This document shows, piece after piece, positions 1 to 8,406 of a stretch of DNA of 34,194 bases. The notes under the pieces are model-generated. The model was not told the DNA's origin, did not search any database, and saw only the letters and a list, made by a program, of their open reading frames with translations. Position 1 is the stretch's first letter, and each line of letters begins with the position of its first letter. A program made the translations under genes and the position numbers. The stretch comes from an uncultured OCS116 cluster bacterium (lineage in GTDB: Bacteria; Pseudomonadota; Alphaproteobacteria; Rhizobiales; TMED25), in assembly GCA_902538185.1 (NCBI GenBank), contig CACBED010000001.1:1-34194 (forward strand), read 5' to 3'.

Positions 1-623
1 GCAACAACAATCGGCTTTTTGGATGCAGTAATCAAATCATTAGCTTTATCTAATGATTTTTTGTCTATGGTTCTTGATTTATTGGTACTCGTTATTATTC
101 CATCAATTTCAGAGTCATCTATGTCAATCTCTGCTATGGCCTGCACCGGCGAGATTGGGAGATAGACAGCGCCGGGTCGTGGATCTATCGCTACATTATA
201 TGCCCTGTCTAAAAGTGTGGTTACATTAGCTGATGTTATCTCTTCAGATAGTTTTGTAATCAGCCCACCAAATGCGACCAATGGGACCTCCTGATGGGGA
301 TTTTTTGATAAAAGTTCAGGATCGATTATTGCAGAGAAAACAATTATTGGACGACGGTCAAGGTGAGCTGATGCTATACCCGATGCAAGATTTGTTATAC
401 CTGGTCCTTTAGTTACAATTACAACACCTGGCACACCTGTAATTTCACCATATGTTGAAGCCATATATGCTGCTGTATTCTCATGATGGGTCAAAACATA
501 GTTTATGCCCTGATCAGAGAATGCATTGATTAAATTAATTGTATCACTACCAGGTGTCCCGAATACCTGCTTCACGCCTCTTTTCTTTAGATATTTCGCA
601 ATAAAATCACAAATATACATCAT
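1..623 (-). CDS. ThDP-dependent enzyme, N-terminal part (acetolactate synthase/2-hydroxyacyl-CoA lyase-like), cut by window edge
   Basis: The open frame runs from ATG at 623 to the left edge (about 207 codons), so the 3' part is missing; this is why the ORF track omits it. Translation shows the pyrimidine-binding domain of ThDP-dependent decarboxylases and lyases: VFGTPG near the start, the activating Glu in THHENTAAYMA, then TKGPGITNLASGIA and later HQEVPLVAFGG. The start overlaps the DUF35 stop as ATGA, implying translational coupling; a second ATG follows directly. The family includes acetolactate synthase, benzoylformate decarboxylase and oxalyl-/2-hydroxyacyl-CoA lyases. The part that would separate them (the ThDP/PP domain) lies outside the window. 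Because its coupled neighbours are a thiolase-like protein and a DUF35 partner, I favour an acyl-CoA lyase or 2-oxoacid decarboxylase, but only as inference. Confidence 0.85.
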   Translation of the reverse strand, partial: MMYICDFIAKYLKKRGVKQVFGTPGSDTINLINAFSDQGINYVLTHHENTAAYMASTYGEITGVPGVVIVTKGPGITNLASGIASAHLDRRPIIVFSAIIDPELLSKNPHQEVPLVAFGGLITKLSEEITSANVTTLLDRAYNVAIDPRPGAVYLPISPVQAIAEIDIDDSEIDGIITSTNKSRTIDKKSLDKANDLITASKKPIVV

Positions 624-931
624 TTCTCCTCCATTAGTTTACCGATTGGGGCTCCATTATCTGAATATATATAGAGGGCATCACCAACTTGTGCAGCGTC
701 TTCAATCCCAGCTGTTATATAAATCCCCAATGCTGTCTTTATATTTGCAATCTTTCTTGGTTTCCAATCCTTTTGTCCCAACATATGCCGAATTACAGAA
801 ATTTCTTCTACTTTTCCTTCATTAATGCTTATCGCGTCGAATTCAGTATTACCACACTCTGAACAAAAATATTTTTTTGGGAATGTAAATTTATTACAAT
901 TACTACATTTTTGAACAAATAATTTTTCCAT
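620..931 (-). CDS. DUF35 zinc-ribbon/OB-fold partner of thiolase-like protein
   Basis: This 103-residue protein begins with a rubredoxin-like zinc ribbon (C9xxC12, then C23xxC26 after ten residues) and continues as a small OB-fold domain, the standard DUF35 layout. Proteins of this family form complexes with thiolase-fold enzymes, for example ChsH2 domains with Ltp2 aldolase and PhlB with PhlC, and help bind the acyl-CoA or acyl substrate. The ATG follows the thiolase stop with no gap (TAA then ATG), and its own stop overlaps the next gene by 4 bp, so the three genes are surely co-translated. The length is typical of a stand-alone DUF35 protein. The substrate is unknown. Confidence 0.88.
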   Translation of the reverse strand: MEKLFVQKCSNCNKFTFPKKYFCSECGNTEFDAISINEGKVEEISVIRHMLGQKDWKPRKIANIKTALGIYITAGIEDAAQVGDALYIYSDNGAPIGKLMEEK

Positions 932-2074
932 TTATATTGCCTCTAATATTGTTGCTGCAACGGTTCCACCATGCCTATATAATGTCATTCCATAACCAGT
1001 AGCAATTCCAAAATTTACATTATTTAACTGTCTCTCACCAGCCCTATTTTGTAACTGTAAAACAACTTCACCAATTCCATTCAATCCTCCGGCCATTCCA
1101 CCTGGTTGACCTGCTGAAAGCATACCACCCCAAGTATTAACCGCTTGAGTCTGCTGTTCCATGCCCTCAAGATAGTCCCTAAATTTTCCATTTTTTATTA
1201 TTCCAAGGTCATTCAACTGTGCGAGCACAATTGCTGGATAGTCATCATAAATACTCAGCACGCCAATATCGACTGGTGCTAATTTTGCCGTTCCAAAAAG
1301 CTTATCTTTAAAAGTTGAAATGCCTGTTGCGGTTCCATCACCCTCTTGATTTTCATAATTAAAACTTTGTTCAAATGCTCTAATTCTGACCTGCCTTTCA
1401 AGTCTTTCGTTTTCGTTTCTGGAGATTATTATTGCGTAAGCGCCAGCAACAACAGGTACACAATCATACCTACAAAGGGGGTCAGCGACTAAGGGAGCAC
1501 TGTTATATTCTTCCTCAGTTAATTCTTTTTTATAAACAGCATATGGATTTTTTGATGCCCAATTACGCTGAGATATCAAGAGGTTCGCATAATCACTTTT
1601 TTTTAAATTATACTTTTTCATTTGACGGGAGGTAACCAATGAATAAACTCCATTTGGGCCACCATGTCCAAGAGGCGCAAGATGATCTCTTGTAGCGCTG
1701 TTGTAAGAATTAGCGATTTTTGCATATCCGGAGAGTCCAGTCGCATCTCCTGCAAGAATCAATATATTATTTGCATCTCCGGTTTTAATCGCACGTGACG
1801 CATGTCCTAACATATTCATTGCAGACGAGCCACCATTTGTGTCTTGGAGTAACCAGTTTAAACTAAGGCCAAATCGCCAAGCTATATCAATTGCGGAGTC
1901 CGGAGTAATAGAAAATGATGCAATAGCGAGGCCGTCTATTTCTTGATGCTTCAGATTTGCATCCTTTAACGCATCCAATACGGCATCTTTCATAAGGTTT
2001 TGTATTGTTTGCTCGTCATTTGGATGTCTTGTGTAAATAGACTGTCCGACACCAATAATTCTAGGATCAAACAT
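932..2074 (-). CDS. Thiolase-fold protein lacking the catalytic Cys (SCPx/Ltp2-like)
   Basis: 380 residues with the SCP2-thiolase-type fold: N-terminal PRIIGVGQS, DALKDANLKHQEIDGLAIA, a glycine-rich loop, and C-terminal NTWGGMLSAGQPGGMAGG plus GYGMTLYRHGG. Where active thiolases carry the nucleophilic Cys, this protein reads QDTNGGSSAM near residue 80, with no Cys. The GHP-type His motif reads GQPGG. It is therefore unlikely to do Claisen condensation or thiolysis. Ltp2-type relatives without the Cys act as retro-aldolases on CoA thioesters together with a DUF35 partner, and such a partner is encoded immediately downstream. I infer an aldolase-like or acyl-transfer role in breakdown of an unidentified acyl-CoA. 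Annotation pipelines would probably call it acetyl-CoA acetyltransferase or lipid-transfer protein. Confidence 0.85.
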   Translation of the reverse strand: MFDPRIIGVGQSIYTRHPNDEQTIQNLMKDAVLDALKDANLKHQEIDGLAIASFSITPDSAIDIAWRFGLSLNWLLQDTNGGSSAMNMLGHASRAIKTGDANNILILAGDATGLSGYAKIANSYNSATRDHLAPLGHGGPNGVYSLVTSRQMKKYNLKKSDYANLLISQRNWASKNPYAVYKKELTEEEYNSAPLVADPLCRYDCVPVVAGAYAIIISRNENERLERQVRIRAFEQSFNYENQEGDGTATGISTFKDKLFGTAKLAPVDIGVLSIYDDYPAIVLAQLNDLGIIKNGKFRDYLEGMEQQTQAVNTWGGMLSAGQPGGMAGGLNGIGEVVLQLQNRAGERQLNNVNFGIATGYGMTLYRHGGTVAATILEAI

Positions 2075-2080
2075 TGACTC

Positions 2081-2908
2081 TTAATTTACTAGATATATTG
2101 GAATTTCAGAATGTAGCATGAGGTGCCGAGTGGCGCCGCCAAATATAATTTCTCTCAGACGACTTTGAGTGTAAGCGCCCTTTATAATAAGATCAGCGTC
2201 AACAGATTTACTAAAATCAAGTATGGCATCACCTATCTTTTTTTCATCACCTGATATTGTTACTGGCTTAGCATCTATTCCATGAGAAGCTAAGAGTTCA
2301 GAAACCTGTTCGCCGCTGGGGCCGTCAGTTATAACCTTTTCCACAGTCAAAATTGTGACATTATTTGCTTTCTTTAGTATTGGTAAAGCAGCAAAAACGG
2401 CTCTTGAACTTTCGGTTGTGCAATTCCAAGAGATTACGACTTCTTTACCAATATCAATCTGCTTATTCATTGGGATCAGCATTACTGGTCTACCACCATC
2501 GAATAGTATTGTTTGAATGGAACTTAGGCTCGCACTTTGAAGCTCTTGATAGGGTCTCGAGATAATCACTACATTATACACCCTGGAGAGATCTCCCAAA
2601 TATTTCTGATTCTCAAGCTCCTCAGATAACCACTTGTATTTTAAATCACTCAAATCACTATCACTCTTTTTCAAGGTATTTATATGATCTATAAACTTCT
2701 CTTTATATTTTATCGCCTCTTCCTTGTTTTCGTCGTGATGCAAGGAGTCAAAGACTATTGAACCTTCCTGCGCAATAAAGCTATCTATTCTCTGATGAAT
2801 GGCAACGCCACTAACGCTAGAATTATATTTCTTGGCAAGAGAAACTGCGCAATCTACAAGGTGGGGTATTGTCTCGATATATTCGAATGGTAATAATATA
2901 TTTCTCAT
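2081..2908 (-). CDS. Tandem-domain universal stress protein (UspA family)
   Basis: 275 residues, the length of a two-domain Usp. The N-terminal half starts MRNILLPFEYIETIPHLVDCAV, typical of a Usp strand-helix start. The second half begins near residue 150 with VVISWNCTTESSRAVFAALP and ends GAYTQSRLREIIFGGATRHLM followed by SEIPIYLVN. This resembles the nucleotide-binding G-(2)-G-(9)-G(S/T) region, in a variant form. Family members are cytoplasmic and bind ATP or other ligands under stress; the precise role is unknown. It lies 6 bp upstream of the thiolase-like gene and 16 bp downstream of the oxidoreductase, so it belongs to the same minus-strand operon. Confidence 0.9.
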   Translation of the reverse strand: MRNILLPFEYIETIPHLVDCAVSLAKKYNSSVSGVAIHQRIDSFIAQEGSIVFDSLHHDENKEEAIKYKEKFIDHINTLKKSDSDLSDLKYKWLSEELENQKYLGDLSRVYNVVIISRPYQELQSASLSSIQTILFDGGRPVMLIPMNKQIDIGKEVVISWNCTTESSRAVFAALPILKKANNVTILTVEKVITDGPSGEQVSELLASHGIDAKPVTISGDEKKIGDAILDFSKSVDADLIIKGAYTQSRLREIIFGGATRHLMLHSEIPIYLVN

Positions 2909-2924
2909 CTTAATTTCTTGTACT

Positions 2925-4052
2925 TTACAAACCTTTCATTAGATCATTTACATCAATTGGAAGTTCAAGTTCTTTTCCAGTCTTTGATGATAAATCCATT
3001 GCCATAGTTAAAACTAGATTTCGATGGCCTTCTTCCGCGGTCGCATGCGGCGTATGCTTACCGAGGTATATTCTGCTAAACCAAGAATTTGTTTCCTCTC
3101 TCATTGGACCCCACAGATCACCATTATAAATATCACCAGGTGGAAAGCTTGTAAGAAAGTCTACATTTCTCGTAGCCTCTATTTGTAATCCTTCCGGCCT
3201 GTATGCCGGTCCCTGATTGAATTCTGTTGCCAAAATTACATCTCTATGTGTATCCTCAATATCGATAACACCCTTTGTGCCTACAACACCAATTTCAAGT
3301 CCATAAACAGCTCCAGGCCATACTTTTGGTAGCGCCCAACAAATGTTCATGCTAAAAATTGTGCCATCTTCCATAGTGAAAACACCGAATGTTGCATCTT
3401 TGGTTCCGAGCTCAGCCATGATTTTCTCTGTTGATCGTGCAAAAATTGAGACAGGCTTGGCTTGATCACCAAGCATCCATAAAGCCATATCTAAGCTATG
3501 AGTACCTGAGACAACCATTGGTGTTAAATGTCTTCTATCTTGAGATAATCTTACTTCCCCTGTTGGAGCCATTTTATTCATAAATGCTCTGACCACAACA
3601 GCAGTTGCCTCACCTATTTGCCCATTATTTATTCTTTCTTTTACAGCAAGGAAGCGCCTTCTAAATCTTTGTGTATAGCCAACAACTGCATCAACTCCTG
3701 CCTCTTGGATTGCACTCAGAACTTTTAGAGACTCAACAGCGTCTGTCGCTAGCGGCTTTTCAATAAGCATTGGAAGTTTTCTTTCAACAGCTGAAAGTAT
3801 TGGCTCAACATGGCTCCAAGTTGATGTGGCAATAATTACTGCATCAATCTCAGGTCTCTCAATTAACTCTCTAAAATTTGTTGTAAAGAAATCTGCTTTT
3901 ATATCTTCTTTTAACTTTAATCCCAAGTCTTCATTGATATCGGAAAGCCCAATCCATCCAATCCCAGGGTATTCTTTGGCGAGAGTTGAACGCATCCTAC
4001 CAACAACACCACAGCCAACAACTGCTAGACCTAATTTCTTATCACCTGCCAT
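2925..4052 (-). CDS. Gfo/Idh/MocA-family NAD(P)-dependent oxidoreductase
   Basis: The N-terminal Rossmann domain carries LGLAVVGCGVVGRM (GxGxxG). The EKPLA motif near residue 100 supplies the catalytic-site Lys, and a C-terminal alpha/beta substrate domain follows. The family oxidises or reduces sugars, inositols and related polyols. The substrate cannot be read here, though the downstream acyl-CoA-type genes suggest a catabolic operon. The ORF track starts at 4058, but the AGGGG Shine-Dalgarno is only one base from that ATG and seven bases from the ATG at 4052, so I prefer MAGDKKLG. A likely promoter lies just upstream (4078–4105), separating this operon from trmD. Confidence 0.9.
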   Translation of the reverse strand: MAGDKKLGLAVVGCGVVGRMRSTLAKEYPGIGWIGLSDINEDLGLKLKEDIKADFFTTNFRELIERPEIDAVIIATSTWSHVEPILSAVERKLPMLIEKPLATDAVESLKVLSAIQEAGVDAVVGYTQRFRRRFLAVKERINNGQIGEATAVVVRAFMNKMAPTGEVRLSQDRRHLTPMVVSGTHSLDMALWMLGDQAKPVSIFARSTEKIMAELGTKDATFGVFTMEDGTIFSMNICWALPKVWPGAVYGLEIGVVGTKGVIDIEDTHRDVILATEFNQGPAYRPEGLQIEATRNVDFLTSFPPGDIYNGDLWGPMREETNSWFSRIYLGKHTPHATAEEGHRNLVLTMAMDLSSKTGKELELPIDVNDLMKGL

Positions 4053-4077
4053 ATTCATACCCCTTTTTTATGACTTT

Positions 4078-4105
4078 ATTCTACTCAAAAATCTTAATTA
4101 TTCAA
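4078..4105 (-). promoter_or_regulatory. Putative sigma-70 promoter for the Gfo/Idh–thiolase–ThDP operon
   Basis: On the minus strand TTGAAT (4105–4100) and TAGAAT (4083–4078) are separated by 16 bp. The predicted transcription start is near 4071, about 20 nt before the preferred ATG at 4052. It sits in the 61–67 bp gap after trmD, where no terminator hairpin is visible, so read-through from trmD may also occur. Confidence 0.45.
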
Positions 4106-4119
4106 TTCATTTAAATCTA

Positions 4120-4842
4120 TTAGGAGCTAGAATCTCTTGTTTTCTTCTTATATTTCTCGTATAGGTCTGGTCTGTTCTTTTCTGTAGTAAGACGGGACTG
4201 GCTAAATCTCCATTTACTTATTGCCCCATGATCTCCCGACAAAAGTACGTCGGGTATTTTCAATCCACCATACTCTCTTGGTAATGTATATTGGGGATAT
4301 TCTAATAGCCCATTCTCATAGCTCTCGTTCTCTGTTGAAGCTTTTGAACTCAACACGCCATCTAATAATCTTACACAAGAGTCAATTATATTGATCGCTG
4401 CAATGTCTCCATTTGTGAGAATATAATCACCGATTGATAACTCCAGTGCTCCAGTTGACTCAATTATTCTTTGGTCAATTCCCTCAAATCTTCCACACAG
4501 AAATATCAGACCTTCATTTTTTACCAAATCTTTTGTTATTTTTTGATCATATTTAATACCTCTTGCCGCTGGCACAATTAATGGCCTTGTATCACCATTT
4601 TGTCGCATATTATTAATGATTGGAAGCACGATATCTGCTCTCATAATCATACCCGGTCCACCACCTGCTGGAGAGCTGTCGATCTTTACTTTCTTATTAT
4701 TTTGCCTCTTTTCTAGAGGAATTATTTCAAGACTCCATTTTCCTTCAGCTAAGGACTTGCCAATATTACTATATTGAAGTGGCCCAGGGAATAACTCAGG
4801 CGTTGTTGTGATAATAGATATTTTCCATGTAACGTTACTCAT
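4120..4842 (-). CDS. trmD: tRNA (guanine-37-N1)-methyltransferase TrmD
   Basis: 240 residues of normal TrmD length. It methylates G37 of tRNAs with SAM, which prevents +1 frameshifting. Hallmarks of the SPOUT trefoil-knot enzyme are present: PAGGGPGMIMRADIV, LIFLCGRFEGIDQRI, SIGDYILTNGDIAA, VRLLDGVLSSKAS, and the C-terminal PDVLLSGDHGAISKWR. It lies 108 bp downstream of rpsP with no rimM between them, and is followed not by rplS but by an unrelated oxidoreductase, both departures from the common rpsP–rimM–trmD–rplS order. Confidence 0.97.
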   Translation of the reverse strand: MSNVTWKISIITTTPELFPGPLQYSNIGKSLAEGKWSLEIIPLEKRQNNKKVKIDSSPAGGGPGMIMRADIVLPIINNMRQNGDTRPLIVPAARGIKYDQKITKDLVKNEGLIFLCGRFEGIDQRIIESTGALELSIGDYILTNGDIAAINIIDSCVRLLDGVLSSKASTENESYENGLLEYPQYTLPREYGGLKIPDVLLSGDHGAISKWRFSQSRLTTEKNRPDLYEKYKKKTRDSSS

Positions 4843-4950
4843 CTCAGGTCAGTTCTACCCTATCTTAACCAGTATGATTTCTATCAACAAAATACACTTT
4901 TATTGCTCTGATTGATATAGATAATTAATGTGTTTATGGGATAGGTATAA

Positions 4951-5565
4951 TTATTTTTCTTTATCTTCGGTGGGCGCTTCTTCAGCTGGTGCTTCTGCTG
5001 GTGCTTCTGCTGGTGCTTCTTCGGCAGTTGCTTCTTCAGCGGGTGCTTCTTCGGCAGTTGCTTCTGCTGGTGCTTCTTCAGCGGGCGCTTCTTCTGGAGT
5101 TGCTTCTTCAGCGGGCGCTTCTTCAGCGGGTGCTTCTGCTGGTGCTTCTTCGGCAGTTGCTTCTTCAGCGGGTGCTTCTGCTGGTGCTTCTTCGGCAGGT
5201 GCTTCTTCAGCTGGTGCTTCTGCTGGTGCTTCTTCGGCAGTTGCTTCTTCAGCAGGCGCTTCTTCTTTATCTTTCTTTGGAATTGCTTTTTTTGGATTAT
5301 TTCTTGGTGGACGTTTTGCAATATCTTCGGCGTCTAAAAATCTTAAAACTCTATCGGTGGGCTTCGCTCCGACGCCAAGCCAATATTTTATTCTATCAAC
5401 TTGTAGGGTGACTCTTTCATTACTCTCTTTTGAGAGCAGTGGGTTATATGTTCCAAGCTTTTCTATAAACCTGCCGTCCCTCGGATTTCTGACATCTGCA
5501 ACTACTATCCTATAATATGGACGCTTCTTTGAACCACCTCTTGCTAACCTAATTTTTAATGCCAT
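4951..5565 (-). CDS. rpsP: 30S ribosomal protein S16 with long Ala/Glu/Pro C-terminal tail
   Basis: Residues 1–80 are canonical S16 ([50 protein letters not shown]). A basic linker ([10 protein letters not shown]) follows, then about 100 residues built almost only from [22 protein letters not shown] units ending EDKEK. Total length is 204 against roughly 80–165 in most bacteria; alphaproteobacterial S16 often has an Ala/Glu-rich extension, but this one is notably long. AAGGA precedes the ATG at good spacing. The tail is strongly acidic and probably disordered. The many ORFs in other frames here (4884–5321 minus, 4928–5515 plus, 4989–5411 plus) are shadows of the repeat. It lies 46 bp after ffh. 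Confidence 0.97.
   Translation of the reverse strand: MALKIRLARGGSKKRPYYRIVVADVRNPRDGRFIEKLGTYNPLLSKESNERVTLQVDRIKYWLGVGAKPTDRVLRFLDAEDIAKRPPRNNPKKAIPKKDKEEAPAEEATAEEAPAEAPAEEAPAEEAPAEAPAEEATAEEAPAEAPAEEAPAEEATPEEAPAEEAPAEATAEEAPAEEATAEEAPAEAPAEAPAEEAPTEDKEK
4969..5265 (-). repeat. Degenerate in-frame repeat array in the rpsP tail
   Basis: About 300 bp of near-identical 9 to 15 bp blocks. On the plus strand they read as permutations of GCTTCTTCAGC, GGTGCTTCTGCT and TCTTCGGCAGTT. They encode EEA, PAEE, TAEE and PAEA units in one frame with no interruption. The mosaic order of a few identical blocks suggests growth by slippage or unequal recombination. Confidence 0.9.
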
Positions 5566-5611
5566 TACAATTCCTTCATTTTAAAAAAATTCCACCTATA
5601 CATAACCATAA

Positions 5612-7111
5612 TCACTTTTTTCGTCCAGTTATATTTAATAAATTTGATAATTTATTTTGGGAACTTGGTAATCCAGGTAATCCAGGTAATTTCGATCCCG
5701 CAGAACCGTTTTGCAAATCAGATAGCATTTTTTCACTTAATTTACTATCATTTAATTTATTTATCTCAGACTTATCTATGTCTTGTACTCCGAGATCTTG
5801 ATCTAACATACCTTTTTTGCCGAATTTTTTCATCATATCAGATGTCTGCCTATATAGCTTAATCAGTTTATTAATTTCTGAGACCTCTGTGCCAGATCCC
5901 ATCGCAATCCTTCTTTTTCTTGATGCGTTTAATATTTTTGGATTTCGTTTTTCTTTTGGAGTCATTGATGAGATTATCGCGATCTGTCTGTTAATTATTT
6001 GATCGTTAATATTTGACTCTGCCATCTGCTTCTTCACTTTATTTATCCCTGGGAGCATTCCAAGAATTCCTGATATTCCTCCCATCTTTGACATCTGCTT
6101 GAGTTGTTGTGCCATATCCTCAAGATCAAATAGGCCTTTCGATATCTTCTTGGCGATCTTATTTGCTTTATCAGCATCAATTGTTTCTTTTGCTTTCTCA
6201 ACAAGCGAGACAACGTCGCCCATTCCCAATATTCTATTTGAAACCCTATCTGGGTAGAACTCCTCTAGATTTTCAATCTTTTCTCCAATACCCGCAAATA
6301 ATATTGGCTTTCCAGTCACATGCCTCATTGATAAGGCAGCCCCGCCTCTTGCATCACCATCGAGCCTTGTCAGAATCACACCAGTCAAAGGTATTTTTTT
6401 TGAAAATGTATCTGCAACATTTACAGCGTCTTGTCCAGTCAGAGAATCTGCAACAAGGATAACGTTGTGAGCCTCCGCAATTTTGTTTACACTTTGCAGT
6501 TCATCCATCAATTCATCGTCAATATTCATCCGCCCGGCTGTATCGAGAATAAGTACATCAAAACCTCCCAGTTTTGCCTCTTTGCAAGCTCTTTTTGTGA
6601 TTTCGGTTGGTTTTTGACCTTTTATTATCGGTAGTGTCTCTATAGCATTTTCTGCCCCCAAAATCTCAAGTTGCTCCTGGGCTGCTGGCCTTGTAACATC
6701 AAGCGATGCCATCAAAATCTTCAATTTTGACTTATTTCTTATATAATTTGCTAATTTAGCAGAGGTTGTAGTTTTACCTGAGCCCTGAAGACCAACCATC
6801 ATTATTATTGAAGGTGGCTCTGATCGGAGATTTAGCTCGACATTTTCGGATCCGAGTAGTTCAGTAAGCTGGTCATTCACAATTTTTATAACTGTCTGTC
6901 CTGGTGATACAGACTTTATAACCTCCTCACCGATTGCCTTTTCACGAACTTTCGCAAGAAAGTCCTTCACAACCTCTAATGCAACATCTGCTTCTAGAAG
7001 TGCCCTTCGTACTTCCCTGAGCGCATCATCAACATTAGCTTCGGTGAGTAGGCCTCTTCCCGTTAATTTTGAAAATACAGATGAGAGCCTATCAGACAGC
7101 GTATCAAACAT
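5612..7111 (-). CDS. ffh: Signal recognition particle protein Ffh (SRP54)
   Basis: 499 residues with N, G and M domains in order. The N-domain helical bundle (LTEANVDDALREVRRALLEADV) is followed by GTPase motifs GLQGSGKTTTSAKLA (G1), DTAGRM (G3), and TRLDGDARGGAALS. The C-terminal M domain contains the RNA/signal-binding segment QLKQMSKMGGISGILGMLPG, the SKRRIAMGSG-like stretch, and a Gly/Pro-rich end. Ffh binds 4.5S RNA and nascent signal sequences and docks on FtsY, whose gene is also in this window on the opposite strand. Its gene is first in the ffh–rpsP–trmD run. Confidence 0.97.
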   Translation of the reverse strand: MFDTLSDRLSSVFSKLTGRGLLTEANVDDALREVRRALLEADVALEVVKDFLAKVREKAIGEEVIKSVSPGQTVIKIVNDQLTELLGSENVELNLRSEPPSIIMMVGLQGSGKTTTSAKLANYIRNKSKLKILMASLDVTRPAAQEQLEILGAENAIETLPIIKGQKPTEITKRACKEAKLGGFDVLILDTAGRMNIDDELMDELQSVNKIAEAHNVILVADSLTGQDAVNVADTFSKKIPLTGVILTRLDGDARGGAALSMRHVTGKPILFAGIGEKIENLEEFYPDRVSNRILGMGDVVSLVEKAKETIDADKANKIAKKISKGLFDLEDMAQQLKQMSKMGGISGILGMLPGINKVKKQMAESNINDQIINRQIAIISSMTPKEKRNPKILNASRKRRIAMGSGTEVSEINKLIKLYRQTSDMMKKFGKKGMLDQDLGVQDIDKSEINKLNDSKLSEKMLSDLQNGSAGSKLPGLPGLPSSQNKLSNLLNITGRKK

Positions 7112-7165
7112 TAAATACCTCTAATTTTATCTGCAGAAGCAGTTGTAAATTATTTATCCAATAAT

Positions 7166-7194
7166 ATATTAAAATAGTTCTATTAGTCTAACAA
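7166..7194 (-). promoter_or_regulatory. Weak candidate promoter for ffh–rpsP–trmD
   Basis: In the 174 bp gap between divergent ffh and the aminotransferase gene, the minus strand shows TTGTTA (7194–7189), a 17 bp spacer and TAATAT (7171–7166). Each hexamer matches consensus at four of six positions. Nothing else stands out in this AT-rich gap. Confidence 0.3.
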
Positions 7195-7285
7195 TTACTA
7201 TCATAAAATAAGAAAAATAACTATATTGCATGTAAGTGCGTTTAGCCTGAACTAGTCGAAATTGAAATAAAAAGTTAAGTGTAAT

Positions 7286-8404
7286 ATGGAACCAATAAAC
7301 TTTGTAGATTTAAAAAAACAATACTCAGCGATAGAAACTGATGTTAATGAGTCCTTATCTGCTATTTTAAAAAGTGGTCAGTTTATACTTGGACCAGTTG
7401 TTGAAGAAGCTGAGGAAGCGCTATCAAAATATACAAATGCAAAGCATACAATTTCTGTTTCCAGCGGAACAGATGCACTTTTTGTCAGTTTGTTAGCACT
7501 TGGAATTGGTCCAGGGTCAAAAGTCTTTATTCCGGCCTTTACATACACGGCAACAGCTGAAGTAATTGCACTTCTGGGTGCAGAACCTGCATTTGTTGAC
7601 GTGGATGAAGATACTTATAACATATCCTGTGAGAGTCTAATTACGAAAATAAATCAGTATCCAAAGTCAGAATTATCAAATTCTGCAATAATTGCTGTTG
7701 ATTTATTTGGTCTTCCAGCTGATTACATTACAATTTGTGATATTGCTATGAATTCTGGCTTACACCTAATATCTGATGCAGCTCAATCTTTTGGCGGTTC
7801 CATTGGAAGTCAAAAAGTTGGAAAATTATCACCAATCACCACTACAAGTTTTTACCCAACAAAGCCGCTGTCTTGTTATGGTGATGGAGGGGCCGTATTC
7901 ACAGACGATGATGAGATCGCAATGAAAATTAAATCTATCAGATCACACGGTATTACAGATAACCCCTATGAAAATGTCCGAATTGGAACAAACGCGCGTT
8001 TTGACGCAATACAAGCTGCGGTAATATTGAGTAAACTAAAAATTTTTGATGAAGAGTTAAGCAGGAGAGAAAGTACTTCACGCATATACAATCAAGAGTT
8101 AAAAAATATAGTCAAAACTCCAATTACAACAAACCAAGTAAAATCAGCTTGGGCCCATTACACAATAAGAACAAGAGACAGGGATGGACTTAGAGAATTT
8201 TTAACAAAAAATAGTATCCCTACAATGATATATTACCCAAAAGGTATGCATGAGCAAACTGCTTACCAAAAATATCACAATGGAGATCCCTTAATAGTTA
8301 GTGAAAAGCTATGCGGCGAAGTTTTAAGTCTCCCCTTACATCCGTACATGAGTGAAAATCAAGTTTACTATGTTTCAGGAAAGGTAAAAGAGTTTATAGG
8401 GTAA
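7286..8404 (+). CDS. DegT/DnrJ/EryC1/StrS-family PLP aminotransferase
   Basis: 372 residues with the fold-type I layout of sugar aminotransferases: INFVDLKKQYSAIE at the start, SVSSGTDALFVSLLALGIGPG, IPAFTYTATAEVIALLGAEP and SDAAQSFGGS. The PLP-binding Lys is about K193 in SFYPTKPLSCYGDGGAVFT, and RSHGI and NARFDAIQAA follow. Such enzymes make amino sugars for polysaccharides or cofactors; the sugar cannot be told from sequence. It starts a plus-strand operon and ends 2 bp before dapF. It is not an obvious functional partner of dapF, so the link may only be operonic. Confidence 0.92.
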   Translation: MEPINFVDLKKQYSAIETDVNESLSAILKSGQFILGPVVEEAEEALSKYTNAKHTISVSSGTDALFVSLLALGIGPGSKVFIPAFTYTATAEVIALLGAEPAFVDVDEDTYNISCESLITKINQYPKSELSNSAIIAVDLFGLPADYITICDIAMNSGLHLISDAAQSFGGSIGSQKVGKLSPITTTSFYPTKPLSCYGDGGAVFTDDDEIAMKIKSIRSHGITDNPYENVRIGTNARFDAIQAAVILSKLKIFDEELSRRESTSRIYNQELKNIVKTPITTNQVKSAWAHYTIRTRDRDGLREFLTKNSIPTMIYYPKGMHEQTAYQKYHNGDPLIVSEKLCGEVLSLPLHPYMSENQVYYVSGKVKEFIG

Positions 8405-8406
8405 GG

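Noticed and set aside
4884-5515. Long ORFs in other frames across the rpsP tail (145, 195 and 140 residues)
   Set aside because: They are translations of the same short DNA repeats, giving nonsense [16 protein letters not shown] and LLLVLL proteins, and they overlap a clear S16 gene.
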